A stretch of 64,000 nucleotides of DNA from Bradyrhizobium glycinis (GTDB lineage: Bacteria; Pseudomonadota; Alphaproteobacteria; Rhizobiales; Xanthobacteraceae), in the NCBI RefSeq assembly GCF_016031655.1, contig NZ_JACCHQ010000003.1, forward strand, positions 124,001-188,000, written 5' to 3'. Shown piece by piece: positions 25,673 through 35,838 of this stretch (its first letter is position 1; every line of letters starts with the position of its first letter). The position numbers were made by a program, and so were the translations under genes. The notes under the pieces are model-generated. The model was not told the DNA's origin. It did no database searches and saw only the letters and a program-made list of their open reading frames with translations.

Positions 25673-27006
25673 CTAGCGCGAGTCGCCCCGTTCCTTGCGC
25701 AGCTTGGCCCAGTAATCCAGCCGCTTCCTGATCTCGCGCTCGAAACCCCGCTCGGGCGGGTCGTAGAAGGTCTGACGTCCCAGGGCCTCCGGGAAGTAGT
25801 CCTGGCCGGAGAAGGCGTCCGGCGCGTCGTGGTCGTATTCGTAACCCGAGCCGTACCCTTCCGACTTCATCAGCTTGGTCGGGGAATTGAGGATGTGCTT
25901 TGGCGGCAGCAGCGAGCCGGCCTGCTTCGCTACCTGCATCGCGGTGCCGAAGGCGGTGTAGACCGCGTTCGATTTCGGCGCGGTGGCGAGATAGACCACG
26001 GCCTGCGCGATGGCGAGCTCGCCTTCGGGATGGCCGAGGAAGTCGAACGCATCCTTCGCCGCATTGGCGATGACGAGCGCCTGCGGATCGGCCAGGCCGA
26101 TGTCCTCGACCGCCATGCGCACGACGCGGCGGGCCAGGAACAGCGGGTCCTCGCCGGCGTCCAGCATGCGCGCGAGGTAATACAGCGCCGCATCGGGATC
26201 GGAGCCGCGCACCGACTTGTGCAGCGCCGAGATCAGATTGTAATGGCCATCGGCCGACTTGTCGTAAATCGGCGCGCGGCGCTGCAGGATCTCCTGCAGC
26301 TGCGCGGCATTGAAAATCTCGTCCGCCCGCGCCGAACGCCAGACCTCTTCGGCCAGCGTCAACGCCGCACGGCCATCGCCGTCGGCCATCCGCACCAGCA
26401 CCGCGCGCGCCTCCGCATCGAGCGGCAGCTTCCTGCCCTCGACGGCTTCGGCATGCACGAACAGCTTTTCGATCGCGGCGGCATCGAGCGAGCGAAATAC
26501 CAGCACGCGCGCACGCGAGAGCAACGCCGCGTTGAGCTCGAACGACGGGTTCTCGGTAGTGGCGCCGACCAGGACGACCGTGCCGTCTTCCATCACGGGC
26601 AGAAAGGAGTCCTGCTGGGCGCGGTTGAATCTGTGCACCTCATCGACGAACAGCAACGTGCCCTTGCCCATCTCGCGGCGGGCGCGCGCGGCATCGAACG
26701 CTTTCTTGAGGTCGGCGACGCCGGAGAACACCGCGGAGATCTGCTCGAAATGCAGATCCGTCGCGTCAGCCAAGAGCCGCGCCACCGTGGTCTTGCCGGT
26801 GCCGGGCGGGCCCCAGAACACCAGTGAGCCGAGCGTGCGCGTCTCCAGCATGCGCGTCAGCGCACCGTCCGGGCCGAGGATGTGGTCCTGGCCGACGACC
26901 TCCGACAGCGTGCGCGGGCGCAGCCGATCCGGCAGCGGATGCGGAGCATCGTGGTCGAGCCCCGCCGCGGCAAAGAGAGTCGGCGTCTCCGTTGGTCGCT
27001 TCGGAC

Positions 27007-27010
<4 letters not shown>
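25673..27010 (-). CDS. rarA: Replication-associated recombination protein RarA
   Basis: A 445-residue AAA+ ATPase of the RarA/MgsA/WRNIP1 family, which acts at stalled replication forks. Walker A is GPPGTGKTTVARL (residues 52-64) and Walker B LLFVDEVHRF. A GATTENPSFEL sensor region follows and the C-terminal MgsA domain contains SVRGSDPDAALYYLARM and YKYDHDAP-like EYDHDAPDAF. The start codon overlaps the stop codon of the upstream Deg protease (ATGA), so the two are translationally coupled. Confidence 0.96.
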
Positions 27011-28413
<1,403 letters not shown>

Positions 28414-28727
28414 TCCTACCTCTTGGAAAAGACGCCGGAATATAGGCGCGTTCGCTCCCCAATAGAAGGCCGCCGGGGGGCAATATTCGGCCCCTTCCCA
28501 GCCGTGTCCGGCATGCAAGGGTGCCGTGCGAAACGGCAATTTGCCCGGCCGGCGGATTGGCATGATGTGCATCATCTTGCATGGTGGTGTGAAGCGGATT
28601 CGGTTGCGGCGAATTTGCATCAGTGGGAACCCACGCAACCGATCGCAGCGTCGCGGGGCAGTCATCGATCACACCTAGGCTCTCCGTTCGCGACTTGGGG
28701 AAAACAGTCAAACGATGGAGGCGTCAC
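28414..28727. other. 314-bp divergent intergenic region with nested inverted repeats
   Basis: No gene is seen. Two symmetric elements are visible: CATGCAAG (28512-28519) with CTTGCATG (28576-28583), and inside the right half ATGATG (28562-28567) with CATCAT (28570-28575). They may be operators for the divergent protease and porin promoters. Confidence 0.45.
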
Positions 28728-30341
28728 GTGAGCAAAAAAAGAATTGCGGCCGCAGCGATGGGTCTCGCCGGCGCGCTAGCGGCCTCGCCGGCCCAGGCCC
28801 AGTCGGCAAGCAGCAGCGAGCAGGAAATCGCGCTGTTGAAGCAGCAGTTGAAGATGCTCGAGCAGAAGCTCGACAAGCTCCAGAGCCAGACCGCGGCGAA
28901 CACGGCAGCCGCGGCGAAGGTGAAAGTCGAAGCCAAGGCTGAGGCCAAGGCCGAGGCACGCGCGGAGGCAAAGGCCGCAGTTGCCAATGCCAACGCGGCA
29001 ATCCCCGTCAAGGGGCCCGCGCCGGCGTCCGGCGTCGTCGTGACGATGCCGAACAACCGGCCGACGATCTGCACCGCCGACCAGGCCAACTGCGTCGCCA
29101 TCACCAGCCGCCTGCATTGGGACGTCGGCGGCTATGACTATCGTCCCAACACCGCGGCCACCGTGCCGCAAAAGCTCGATAGCGGCCAGAACGTCCGCCG
29201 CGCGCGCATCGGCGTCACCGGCAAGTTCTTCAACGACTGGAATTTTGCACTGGTCTACGATTTCGGCGGCTCGTCCGACGGATTTGGCGGCACAGCACCG
29301 GGATCGCTTCCGGGCGGCGGCGTCTCCGGGGTCGAGAACGCCTATATCAGCTACACCGGCCTGAAACCGTTCGGCGGCAAGATGGCGATCGAGGCCGGCA
29401 TCATGGATCTGCCATACACCCTGGATGAAGCCACGAGCTCCAACGACATCATGTTCATGGAGCGCGCCTCGCCCGGCGTGATCGCGACCAACATCGCCGC
29501 CGGCGATTTCCGTTCCGCAGCCGGTGCGCGGTGGTTCAACGACCAGCTCTGGATCGGCGGCTATGTCACGGGACCGTCGACCGGTGCGATCCATTCCGCC
29601 TCGAGCGCGGCGCCGCCCGGCACCAGCGAGCAATATGGTGCCGTGGCGCGCGTGGCCGGCAATCCGATCAGCACCAAGGACTACTCGGTGCATATCGGCG
29701 CCAATGCGCAATGGCTGATCCAGCCGCCGCGCAATCTGATCGCCAACACCCAGACGGTCACCCTCAGCGATCGTCCGGAACTGCGGCTCGACCCGACCAC
29801 ACTGATCTCGACCGGCGCGATCGCCAATGCCGCGGGCGCACAGGTCTATAGCGTCGAGGCGGCGGCGACCTACGGTCCGTTCATCGTCCAGGGCGAGTAT
29901 TTCTGGTACAATGTCGATCGTACCGCCAACACCGCCGTGCCGCTGACGGGCGCGCCGAGCCTGAAATTCCAGGGCGGCTACGCGCAGGCCGGCTATGTGC
30001 TGACCGGCGAAGGCCGCTCCTACAATGCGGCGAACGCGGCTTACAGCGGCGTCAAGCCGGCGCATCCGTTCTCGCTCGACGGCGGTGGCTGGGGCGCTTG
30101 GGAAATTGCGGGCCGCTTCTCGACGATCGACCTCAACAATCAGCTGGGAACGACAACCGGCATCGCCGGCGGTCGGCAGACGGTCTATACGCTCGCGCTG
30201 AACTGGTACGTCAACGGCAACGTCCGCTTCATGCTAGATTACCTGCACGGCACGGTGTCGCGACAGGCGTCGCCGATCTCGACCGCAGACGTCGGCTCGA
30301 AGTTCGATGCCGTCGCGATGCGGACGCAATTCGCGTTCTAA
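28728..30341 (+). CDS. Outer-membrane porin, OprP/OprO family
   Basis: A 537-residue precursor with a GTG start at 28728, eight bases after GGAGG, and a signal peptide cleaved near PAQA-QSA (residue 24). Next comes a coiled-coil segment (residues 28-60, rich in Leu, Lys, Gln) and a Lys/Ala/Glu run at about 65-85, as in trimeric porins with periplasmic stalks. The rest is a beta barrel typical of phosphate- or pyrophosphate-selective porins: RRARIGVTGKFFNDWNFALVYDFGG and the C-terminal MRTQFAF, ending in phenylalanine. It probably imports an anionic nutrient across the outer membrane. Confidence 0.88.
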   Translation: MSKKRIAAAAMGLAGALAASPAQAQSASSSEQEIALLKQQLKMLEQKLDKLQSQTAANTAAAAKVKVEAKAEAKAEARAEAKAAVANANAAIPVKGPAPASGVVVTMPNNRPTICTADQANCVAITSRLHWDVGGYDYRPNTAATVPQKLDSGQNVRRARIGVTGKFFNDWNFALVYDFGGSSDGFGGTAPGSLPGGGVSGVENAYISYTGLKPFGGKMAIEAGIMDLPYTLDEATSSNDIMFMERASPGVIATNIAAGDFRSAAGARWFNDQLWIGGYVTGPSTGAIHSASSAAPPGTSEQYGAVARVAGNPISTKDYSVHIGANAQWLIQPPRNLIANTQTVTLSDRPELRLDPTTLISTGAIANAAGAQVYSVEAAATYGPFIVQGEYFWYNVDRTANTAVPLTGAPSLKFQGGYAQAGYVLTGEGRSYNAANAAYSGVKPAHPFSLDGGGWGAWEIAGRFSTIDLNNQLGTTTGIAGGRQTVYTLALNWYVNGNVRFMLDYLHGTVSRQASPISTADVGSKFDAVAMRTQFAF

Positions 30342-30350
30342 GAACGCGCT

Positions 30351-30383
30351 CGTTGGGGAGCGGCAGCGTCCGCTCCCCCAACG
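30351..30383. terminator. Hairpin between convergent porin and HxlR genes
   Basis: CGTTGGGGAGCGG (30351-30363) pairs with CCGCTCCCCCAACG (30370-30383), with one bulged base. There is no T-run on either side, so termination strength is uncertain, but it lies exactly in the gap between two convergent genes. Confidence 0.5.
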
Positions 30384-30384
30384 A

Positions 30385-30759
30385 TCACGCCGCACGTTTC
30401 TTCTTCACGACCACCGGCGGCGGCGCACAGGACAGCCGCTCCTGGTGGCTCTCGCCCCAGGCCTTCAGGATGTCGATCACGGGCTTCAGGCTCTCGCCCA
30501 GCTCGGACAGGCAATACTCCACCCGCGGCGGCACCTCGGCATAGACCTTGCGGATGACGAGCTTGTCTTCCTCCAGCGCGCGCAGCTGTTTCGTCAGCAT
30601 GCGCTGGGTGATGCCGGGCATCCGGCGGCGCAATTCGCCGAACCGCTGGGTGCCGCTCTGCAGGTGGTAGAGGATCACGCCCTTCCACTTGCCGTCGATC
30701 AGGTCCAGCGTCGCCTCGACCGAACAACCGGGACGACGGGCAAAATTGCGCCGTTTCAT
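30385..30759 (-). CDS. HxlR-family transcriptional regulator
   Basis: A 124-residue winged-helix regulator. It has RRPGCSVEATLDLIDGKWKG (residues 9-28, with the conserved Cys at 13), LRRRMPGITQRMLTKQLRALE and VPPRVEYCLSELG, the HxlR core. Members often sense electrophiles or quinones through that cysteine and control neighbouring quinone reductases. It is divergent from a zinc-type alcohol/quinone oxidoreductase, its likely target. Start ATG 30759 matches the family; a TTG at 30774 is less likely. Confidence 0.92.
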   Translation of the reverse strand: MKRRNFARRPGCSVEATLDLIDGKWKGVILYHLQSGTQRFGELRRRMPGITQRMLTKQLRALEEDKLVIRKVYAEVPPRVEYCLSELGESLKPVIDILKAWGESHQERLSCAPPPVVVKKKRAA

Positions 30760-30773
30760 GCGTGTTTTTCCCA

Positions 30774-30795
30774 ATAGTATCCAAACAGGGACTAT
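30774..30795. promoter_or_regulatory. Candidate HxlR operator
   Basis: ATAGT (30774-30778) and ACTAT (30791-30795) are inverted with a 12-base spacer, extended imperfectly by ATCC and GGG. They lie in the divergent region, just upstream of the HxlR start codon. HxlR dimers bind such dyads; this assignment is inference. Confidence 0.35.
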
Positions 30796-30882
30796 ATCCC
30801 CGAATTTACAGTACTTGCCAAAACGTGGCCAGGGCGACAGTTAGGGCAGCGGGCGAACAAAGCCATCTGATGGAGACACGCC

Positions 30883-31896
30883 ATGAAAGCCGTCGGCTAC
30901 AAGAAATCGCTTCCGATCGAGGACGCGGAATCGCTGATCGATTTCGAGACCGCTAAACCCGAACCCAAAGGGCGCGACATCCGTGTCGCCGTGAAGGCGA
31001 TCTCGGCCAATCCGGTCGACTACAAGGTGCGCAAGCGCGCCGCCCCGCCCGAGGGCGAGACGAAAATCCTTGGCTATGACGCGGCCGGCGTGGTCGATGC
31101 CGTCGGCCCCGAAGTGACGCTCTTCAAGCCAGGAGACGAGGTTTTCTACGCCGGCTCGATCTTGCGTCAGGGCACCAATGCCGATTTCCATCTGGTCGAC
31201 GAGCGCATCGTCGGCAACAAACCGAAGAGCCTGTCGTTCGCGCAAGCCGCCGCTCTTCCCCTCACCTCCATCACCGCCTGGGAGCTGCTGTTCGACCGGC
31301 TCGGCGCAGTGCCGGGCAAGAGCGTCGATCCGCGTACTCTCTTGATCACAGGCGGCGCCGGCGGCGTCGGCTCGATCCTGATCCAGCTTGCCCGCCGCCT
31401 CACCGGCCTCACGGTGCTCGCCACCGCGACGCGGCCGGAGTCGCAGAAATGGTGCCTCGATCTCGGCGCGCATGCGGTGATCGACCATGGCAAGCCGATG
31501 AAGGAGCAGATCGAGAAACTAAAGCTGCCGCCGGTCGCGCTGGTCGCAAGCCTGACCTTCACCGACCAGCACTACAAGGCGATTGCGGAATTCATGGCAC
31601 CGCAGGGCAAGTTCGGCCTGATCGACGATCCCCCGGAGTTCACGATTGCCGCATTCAAGGGCAAGGCGATCTCGGTGCATTGGGAATCGATGTTCACGCG
31701 CTCCTCGTTCCAGACGGCGGACATGATCGCGCAGCATCATCTGCTCAATGATGTGGCCGACCTCATCGACAAGGGCGTGTTGCGCACCACGCTCGACCAG
31801 ACCTTCGGCACGATCAACGCCGCCAACCTCAAGCGCGCGCACGCGCTGCTGGAGAGCGGCAAGTCGCGCGGCAAGATCGTGCTGGAGGGGTGGTAG
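30883..31896 (+). CDS. Zinc-type alcohol dehydrogenase-like / quinone oxidoreductase
   Basis: A 337-residue medium-chain reductase. The GroES-like N-terminal part has ISANPVDYKVR and LGYDAAGVVDAVG. The Rossmann part has LITGGAGGVGSILIQLARR, the NADPH-binding glycine-rich loop. Zinc-ligand cysteines of true alcohol dehydrogenases are missing, so it is a zinc-free quinone or enone reductase (ZADH type). It is divergent from HxlR and likely induced by the electrophile that regulator senses. Confidence 0.9.
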   Translation: MKAVGYKKSLPIEDAESLIDFETAKPEPKGRDIRVAVKAISANPVDYKVRKRAAPPEGETKILGYDAAGVVDAVGPEVTLFKPGDEVFYAGSILRQGTNADFHLVDERIVGNKPKSLSFAQAAALPLTSITAWELLFDRLGAVPGKSVDPRTLLITGGAGGVGSILIQLARRLTGLTVLATATRPESQKWCLDLGAHAVIDHGKPMKEQIEKLKLPPVALVASLTFTDQHYKAIAEFMAPQGKFGLIDDPPEFTIAAFKGKAISVHWESMFTRSSFQTADMIAQHHLLNDVADLIDKGVLRTTLDQTFGTINAANLKRAHALLESGKSRGKIVLEGW

Positions 31897-31990
31897 GCTT
31901 GGCACTCCGCCTGGATTGAGGCATCATGCGTCTGCGGTCCCGGAAAAGAGGGCCGAACCCCGCCCGCCGGGACCAGCAACAAGCAGATTG

Positions 31991-33487
31991 ATGATGACCG
32001 AACCATGCGACCTGTCGGCGGTCGCGGCACGCGCGCTGATTGGCCAACGCAAGCTCTCCCCCGTCGAGCTGACGGATAGCTGCATCCGCCGCATCGAAGC
32101 GGTCGATCCGGCGGTCAACGCCGTCGTTGCGCGCTCGTTCGAAACCGCGCGCAAGACAGCGCGCGAGCGCGAGGTCGCCGTGATGCGCGGTGAAACCCTC
32201 GGCGCCGTGCATGGGCTGCCGCTCGGTGTCAAAGACCTGATCGACGCGGAAGGATTGCCGACCAGCTTCGGCAGCGTGCTGTTCGCGGACAACGTCGCCA
32301 GGCAGGACGAGGCCATCGTCGCGATGCTCAAGCGCGAGGGCGCGATCGTCATCGGCAAGACGAATGTGCCGGAATGGGGTGCCGGCGGCAATACGCGCAA
32401 CGCCGTATATGGCGCGACCGGCAATCCCTTCGATCCCAATCGATCCGCCGCCGGTTCGTCTGGGGGATCGGCGGTCGCACTCGCCACTGGCATGGTGCCG
32501 CTCGCGACCGGATCCGATACCGGCGGCTCGGTGCGGAATCCGGCATCCTTTTGCGGCGTGGTCGGCTTCCGGCCCTCGCCCGGACTGATCGCCAGCAACA
32601 GCCGCAACATGGCCTGGCTGCAGATCTCGCAGCTCGGGCCGATGGCGAGAACCGTGTCGGACGTTTGCCTGATGCTGTCCTGCATGCTGGATCGTGACGC
32701 CCGCGATCCGTTGTCGGCGATCCTTCATGCCGGCGATGCGCCTTCGCCGGCGCTCTATCGCAATCCACCGCGCATCGATCTCTCCGCGCTCCGCATTGCT
32801 GCAACCAGCGATTTCGGCTTTGCGCCAACCGAGGGGGCGGTCGCCCGCGCCTTCAAACAGAAGCTCAATTCGTTCGAAACGGTGTTTCGCAAAGTCGAAT
32901 GGGCTCATCCTGATTGCACCGGCGCAGACGAGGTGTTCAGCATTCTCCGCGCCGTCGCATTCCTCGGCCGCCACCGCGAGCTCGTGGAGAAGCTTCCGGA
33001 CAAGGTCGGGCCCAACGTTCGCGACAACGTGGCGGAGGGGCTCGGCTATTCGGCTGCCGACGTAGCGCGTGCGCTTTCGATGCAGACCGACCTTTACCGG
33101 CGCTGGCAGACCTTCTTCGCGGATCACGAGTTTATTCTCGCGCCTGCGGTCACCATCAGTCCACGGCCGTGGTCGGAGCTCTATCCAGCCGAGATCGACG
33201 GCCGGCCGACCAAGAGCTACTTCCACTGGCTCGCGCTCGCCTATGCCGTCACGAATGTCGGCCATCCCACCGTTGCAATCCCCGCCGGGCGCGACGACGC
33301 CGGACTGCCGATCGGCATCCAGGTGATCGGTCCGCGCGGCGGCGATCTCGCCACGCTCGCGGTCGCGCGCGAAATCGAAGCGGTGCTCGCCGCCAATCCG
33401 GATACCGCCCGCCCCGTTCCCGACATTGCGTGGCTTGCCAGGCAGCCGCCGATTGCGGACAAGCCGGGATTTCTAGCCTTCGATTGA
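31991..33487 (+). CDS. Amidase (amidase signature family)
   Basis: A 498-residue amidase. Lys81 (GVKDLIDAEG), Ser156 (AAGSSGGSAVAL) and Ser180 (GSDTGGSVR) are at the correct spacing for the Lys-cisSer-Ser triad (75 and 24 residues apart, as in the family's reference enzymes). It hydrolyses a small amide; the family includes enzymes for aliphatic and aryl amides. ATG 31991 is followed by a second in-frame ATG at 31994. It is followed 27 bases downstream by a periplasmic binding protein gene, so the amidase may act on its imported ligand. Confidence 0.92.
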   Translation: MMTEPCDLSAVAARALIGQRKLSPVELTDSCIRRIEAVDPAVNAVVARSFETARKTAREREVAVMRGETLGAVHGLPLGVKDLIDAEGLPTSFGSVLFADNVARQDEAIVAMLKREGAIVIGKTNVPEWGAGGNTRNAVYGATGNPFDPNRSAAGSSGGSAVALATGMVPLATGSDTGGSVRNPASFCGVVGFRPSPGLIASNSRNMAWLQISQLGPMARTVSDVCLMLSCMLDRDARDPLSAILHAGDAPSPALYRNPPRIDLSALRIAATSDFGFAPTEGAVARAFKQKLNSFETVFRKVEWAHPDCTGADEVFSILRAVAFLGRHRELVEKLPDKVGPNVRDNVAEGLGYSAADVARALSMQTDLYRRWQTFFADHEFILAPAVTISPRPWSELYPAEIDGRPTKSYFHWLALAYAVTNVGHPTVAIPAGRDDAGLPIGIQVIGPRGGDLATLAVAREIEAVLAANPDTARPVPDIAWLARQPPIADKPGFLAFD

Positions 33488-33513
33488 AACGTCAACCGCG
33501 GAACAACGACACG

Positions 33514-34491
33514 ATGAAAACAACGTTCCTGACGCTAGCGCTCGCCGCGATCGGCTCGATCAGCGTCAACTCGCTCGCCACCGCGCAATCGACCTATCCC
33601 GAGAAATCCCTGCAATTGATCGTCCCGTTCCCGCCGGGCGGAGCCTCGGACGTGGTGGCCCGCATCATCGGCGGCGAGCTCGAAGCCCGGCTCGGCAAGC
33701 CCGTGATCATCATGAACCGTCCCGGCGGTGGCACCACGATCGCGGCCAAGGAGGTCGCGCGCGCGGCCCCCGACGGGTACACCCTGTTCTTCAGCTCGAA
33801 TTCGAGCTTCACCTTGCCGGCCGCCGTGAAGGAGAACGTTCCGTACGATGCGGCCAAGGATTTCGAGCCGCTCGGCCGGGTCGGCAAGATCACCCTTGCG
33901 CTGGTCACCTATAAGGACAATGCGGTCAAGGATCTGCCTGCGCTCGTCGCGGAGGCAAAGGCTAGTCCGGACAAGCTGTCGCTGGCCTCCTTCGGCGTCG
34001 CGACGGTGTCGCATTTCGCCGGCGAGTTGTTCAAGTCGAACGCCGGAATCAAGATGGTCCACCTGCCCTACAAGGGCAGCGCGCCGGCGATGAACGATCT
34101 CATCGGCAAGCACATCCAGTATCATGTCGACACCGTGATCGCCGTGAAGCCGCAGATCGAGGCCGGCGCCGTCAAGGTGATGGCGGTGTTCTCGAGCCAG
34201 CGCACACCATTCCTGCCCGACGTACCGACATTGGCAGAGCTCGGCTATCCCGCCATCGACTTCTCGTCATGGGGCGCGGTGGTCGCGCCCAGGGGGCTGC
34301 CGCCACCAGTTCGCGACAAGCTCACGGCGACGCTGGAGGAGATCATCAACAACCCCTCCGTCGCGGAGCGCTTCGTCAAGGTCGGCTTCGAGCCCGGCTT
34401 CGCACGCTTCGACGACTGGGCCGGTGCGGTGACCAAAGAGACGGCCGAGATGAAGGACATCGCGCAGAAAGCAGGAATCAAAGACGAGTAG
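33514..34491 (+). CDS. Tripartite tricarboxylate transporter receptor (Bug family)
   Basis: A 325-residue periplasmic binding protein with a signal peptide (first 25 residues, cut after ATAQ). Family landmarks are LQLIVPFPPGGASDVVARI, MNRPGGGTTIAA and HLPYKGSAPAMNDLIGKHI. Members bind carboxylates such as citrate, nicotinate or aromatic acids for TctAB-type transporters. The matching membrane subunits are not in this window. It is in an apparent operon with the amidase. Confidence 0.92.
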   Translation: MKTTFLTLALAAIGSISVNSLATAQSTYPEKSLQLIVPFPPGGASDVVARIIGGELEARLGKPVIIMNRPGGGTTIAAKEVARAAPDGYTLFFSSNSSFTLPAAVKENVPYDAAKDFEPLGRVGKITLALVTYKDNAVKDLPALVAEAKASPDKLSLASFGVATVSHFAGELFKSNAGIKMVHLPYKGSAPAMNDLIGKHIQYHVDTVIAVKPQIEAGAVKVMAVFSSQRTPFLPDVPTLAELGYPAIDFSSWGAVVAPRGLPPPVRDKLTATLEEIINNPSVAERFVKVGFEPGFARFDDWAGAVTKETAEMKDIAQKAGIKDE

Positions 34492-34499
34492 CCGGCCGT

Positions 34500-34796
34500 C
34501 TACGGCGTCAATACGCCTTCGACAAACAGCAGCCTGCGCTGCAGCGCGCTCGCGCGCAGCTCCAGGGCCTCAGCATACTCGGCCGAGGCGTACCACTCCT
34601 TGAGCCGCGCCATCGTCGGGAACTCCACGATGACGATGGCCTTCGGTGCTGGACCGCCCTCCAGCAGCTCGGCCTCGCCGCCGCGGACGAGATAACGGCC
34701 GCCGTACTGCGCGATTGACTTGGCGGCCAAGGCGCGATAGGCCTCGAACGCAGCGGGATCGCGCGCCTCGACCTCGGAGATCACATAGGCGGCCAT
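34500..34796 (-). CDS. DUF1330 domain protein
   Basis: A 98-residue protein with AAYVISEVEARDPAAFEAYR and GGRYLVRGGEAELLEGGPAP, followed by VIVEFPTMARLKEWYASAEYAEA, the DUF1330 consensus. It is a small cytoplasmic ferredoxin-like protein of unknown function. ATG 34796 has GAGG eight bases upstream; ATG 34802 would have only two bases between. It follows the SDR gene directly, with 10 bases between, so the two form an operon. Confidence 0.88.
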   Translation of the reverse strand: MAAYVISEVEARDPAAFEAYRALAAKSIAQYGGRYLVRGGEAELLEGGPAPKAIVIVEFPTMARLKEWYASAEYAEALELRASALQRRLLFVEGVLTP

Positions 34797-34806
34797 GCGC
34801 ATCGCC

Positions 34807-35595
34807 TCAGGCGATCGTGTTGACGATGCCGCCTTCCGCGCGCAGCGCCGCGCCGTTGGTGGCGGATGCCTGCTTCGAGGCGACATAGACCACCATGTTG
34901 GCGATCTCGTCGACGCTCGCGAAGCGCTGCAGCAGCGAGCTGGGGCGATGCTGCCTGACGAAGTTGGCAGCGGCCTCGTCCACCGACTGGCCGTTCTGCC
35001 TAGCGAGATCCTTGACGAACGTCTCGACGCCTTCGGACATGGTCGGGCCCGGCAGCACGGAATTGACGGTGACGCCGGTGCCAGCGGTGAGCTGCGCCAG
35101 GCCGCGCGCCACGGAAAGCTGGGCCGTCTTGGTCATGCCGTAATGGATCATCTCGACGGGAATGTTGAGCCCAGACTCCGAGGAGATGAAGACGATGCGG
35201 CCCCAATTGCGCTTGAGCATGCCTTTCATGTAGGCCCGCGACAGGCGCACGCCGCTCATCACGTTGACCTCGAAGAAGCGGCTCCAGTCCTCATCCGCGA
35301 TGTCGAAGAAATCCTTGGGCTCGAAGATACCGGCATTGTTGACGAGGATGTCGACCTCGGGCAGCGCCGCAACGAGTGCCTTGCAGCCAGTCGCGGTCGA
35401 GACGTCGGCCGCGATCCCGCGGACCTTGGCGCCCGCCCCTTCCAGCTTGCGTACCGCCGCATCGACCTTGTCCTGGCCGCGGCCGTTGATGACGACGCTG
35501 GCGCCGGAGGCGGCGAGGCCCTTGGCGATGGCGTGGCCGATGCCGGCGGTCGAGCCGGTCACGAGGGCGGTCTTTCCGGAAAGGTCGATCTTCAT
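34807..35595 (-). CDS. Short-chain dehydrogenase/reductase
   Basis: A 262-residue classical SDR. TGSTAGIG (residues 13-20) binds the nucleotide, NNAG follows, and the active site contains ISSESGL (Ser) and YGMTK (Tyr-x3-Lys). The substrate is unknown. Start ATG 35595 gives the usual MKIDLSGKTALVTG start; the open frame upstream of it is repeat-rich leader. The ribosome site lies within a 12-bp inverted repeat, described separately. Confidence 0.93.
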   Translation of the reverse strand: MKIDLSGKTALVTGSTAGIGHAIAKGLAASGASVVINGRGQDKVDAAVRKLEGAGAKVRGIAADVSTATGCKALVAALPEVDILVNNAGIFEPKDFFDIADEDWSRFFEVNVMSGVRLSRAYMKGMLKRNWGRIVFISSESGLNIPVEMIHYGMTKTAQLSVARGLAQLTAGTGVTVNSVLPGPTMSEGVETFVKDLARQNGQSVDEAAANFVRQHRPSSLLQRFASVDEIANMVVYVASKQASATNGAALRAEGGIVNTIA

Positions 35596-35597
35596 GC

Positions 35598-35627
35598 GAT
35601 ATCTCCATGGATGTGCATGGAGATATC
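35598..35627 (-). promoter_or_regulatory. Perfect inverted repeat covering the SDR ribosome site
   Basis: GATATCTCCATG (35598-35609) and CATGGAGATATC (35616-35627) are perfect 12-base arms with a six-base spacer. On the minus strand the right-hand copy carries GGAGAT, the ribosome binding site of the SDR gene, ending two bases before its start codon. In RNA it would fold into a hairpin that hides the site; in DNA it would be a good operator. Confidence 0.6.
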
Positions 35628-35657
35628 GGGCGCGCTCGGTGGAGGGCAATCGGCGCT

Positions 35658-35673
35658 CACTCACGCGTGAGTG
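35658..35673. promoter_or_regulatory. 16-bp perfect palindrome upstream of the SDR gene
   Basis: CACTCACGCGTGAGTG reads the same on both strands. It lies 63-78 bases upstream of the SDR start codon, in promoter range, and looks like a TetR- or GntR-type operator. No matching regulator gene is adjacent. Confidence 0.5.
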
Positions 35674-35790
35674 GCAAGGTGCCCGCGGATCGGCCGAAGG
35701 GGTGGCCCAGCACACCGTCTCGCGATGGCAGACGCATGTGGGTTATGCTGAGCGGTTTGCGCTTCGTGCAATCCGCGGCCTACGCAACAA

Positions 35791-35822
35791 AAAAGCGGCG
35801 CCGAAGGCGCCGCTTTTGAAAC
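35791..35822 (-). terminator. Intrinsic terminator of the ribosomal protein operon
   Basis: The perfect 12-bp arms AAAAGCGGCGCC (35791-35802) and GGCGCCGCTTTT (35806-35817) with a GAA loop lie 22 bases past the rplQ stop codon. The minus strand continues with TTTTTTG. It ends the long alpha operon transcript. Confidence 0.92.
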
Positions 35823-35838
35823 GTCATGCCGGTCCGGC

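Noticed and set aside
28623..28727. Upstream extension of the porin
   Set aside because: The GTG at 28728 has a good GGAGG site and starts a clean signal peptide; the extension does not.
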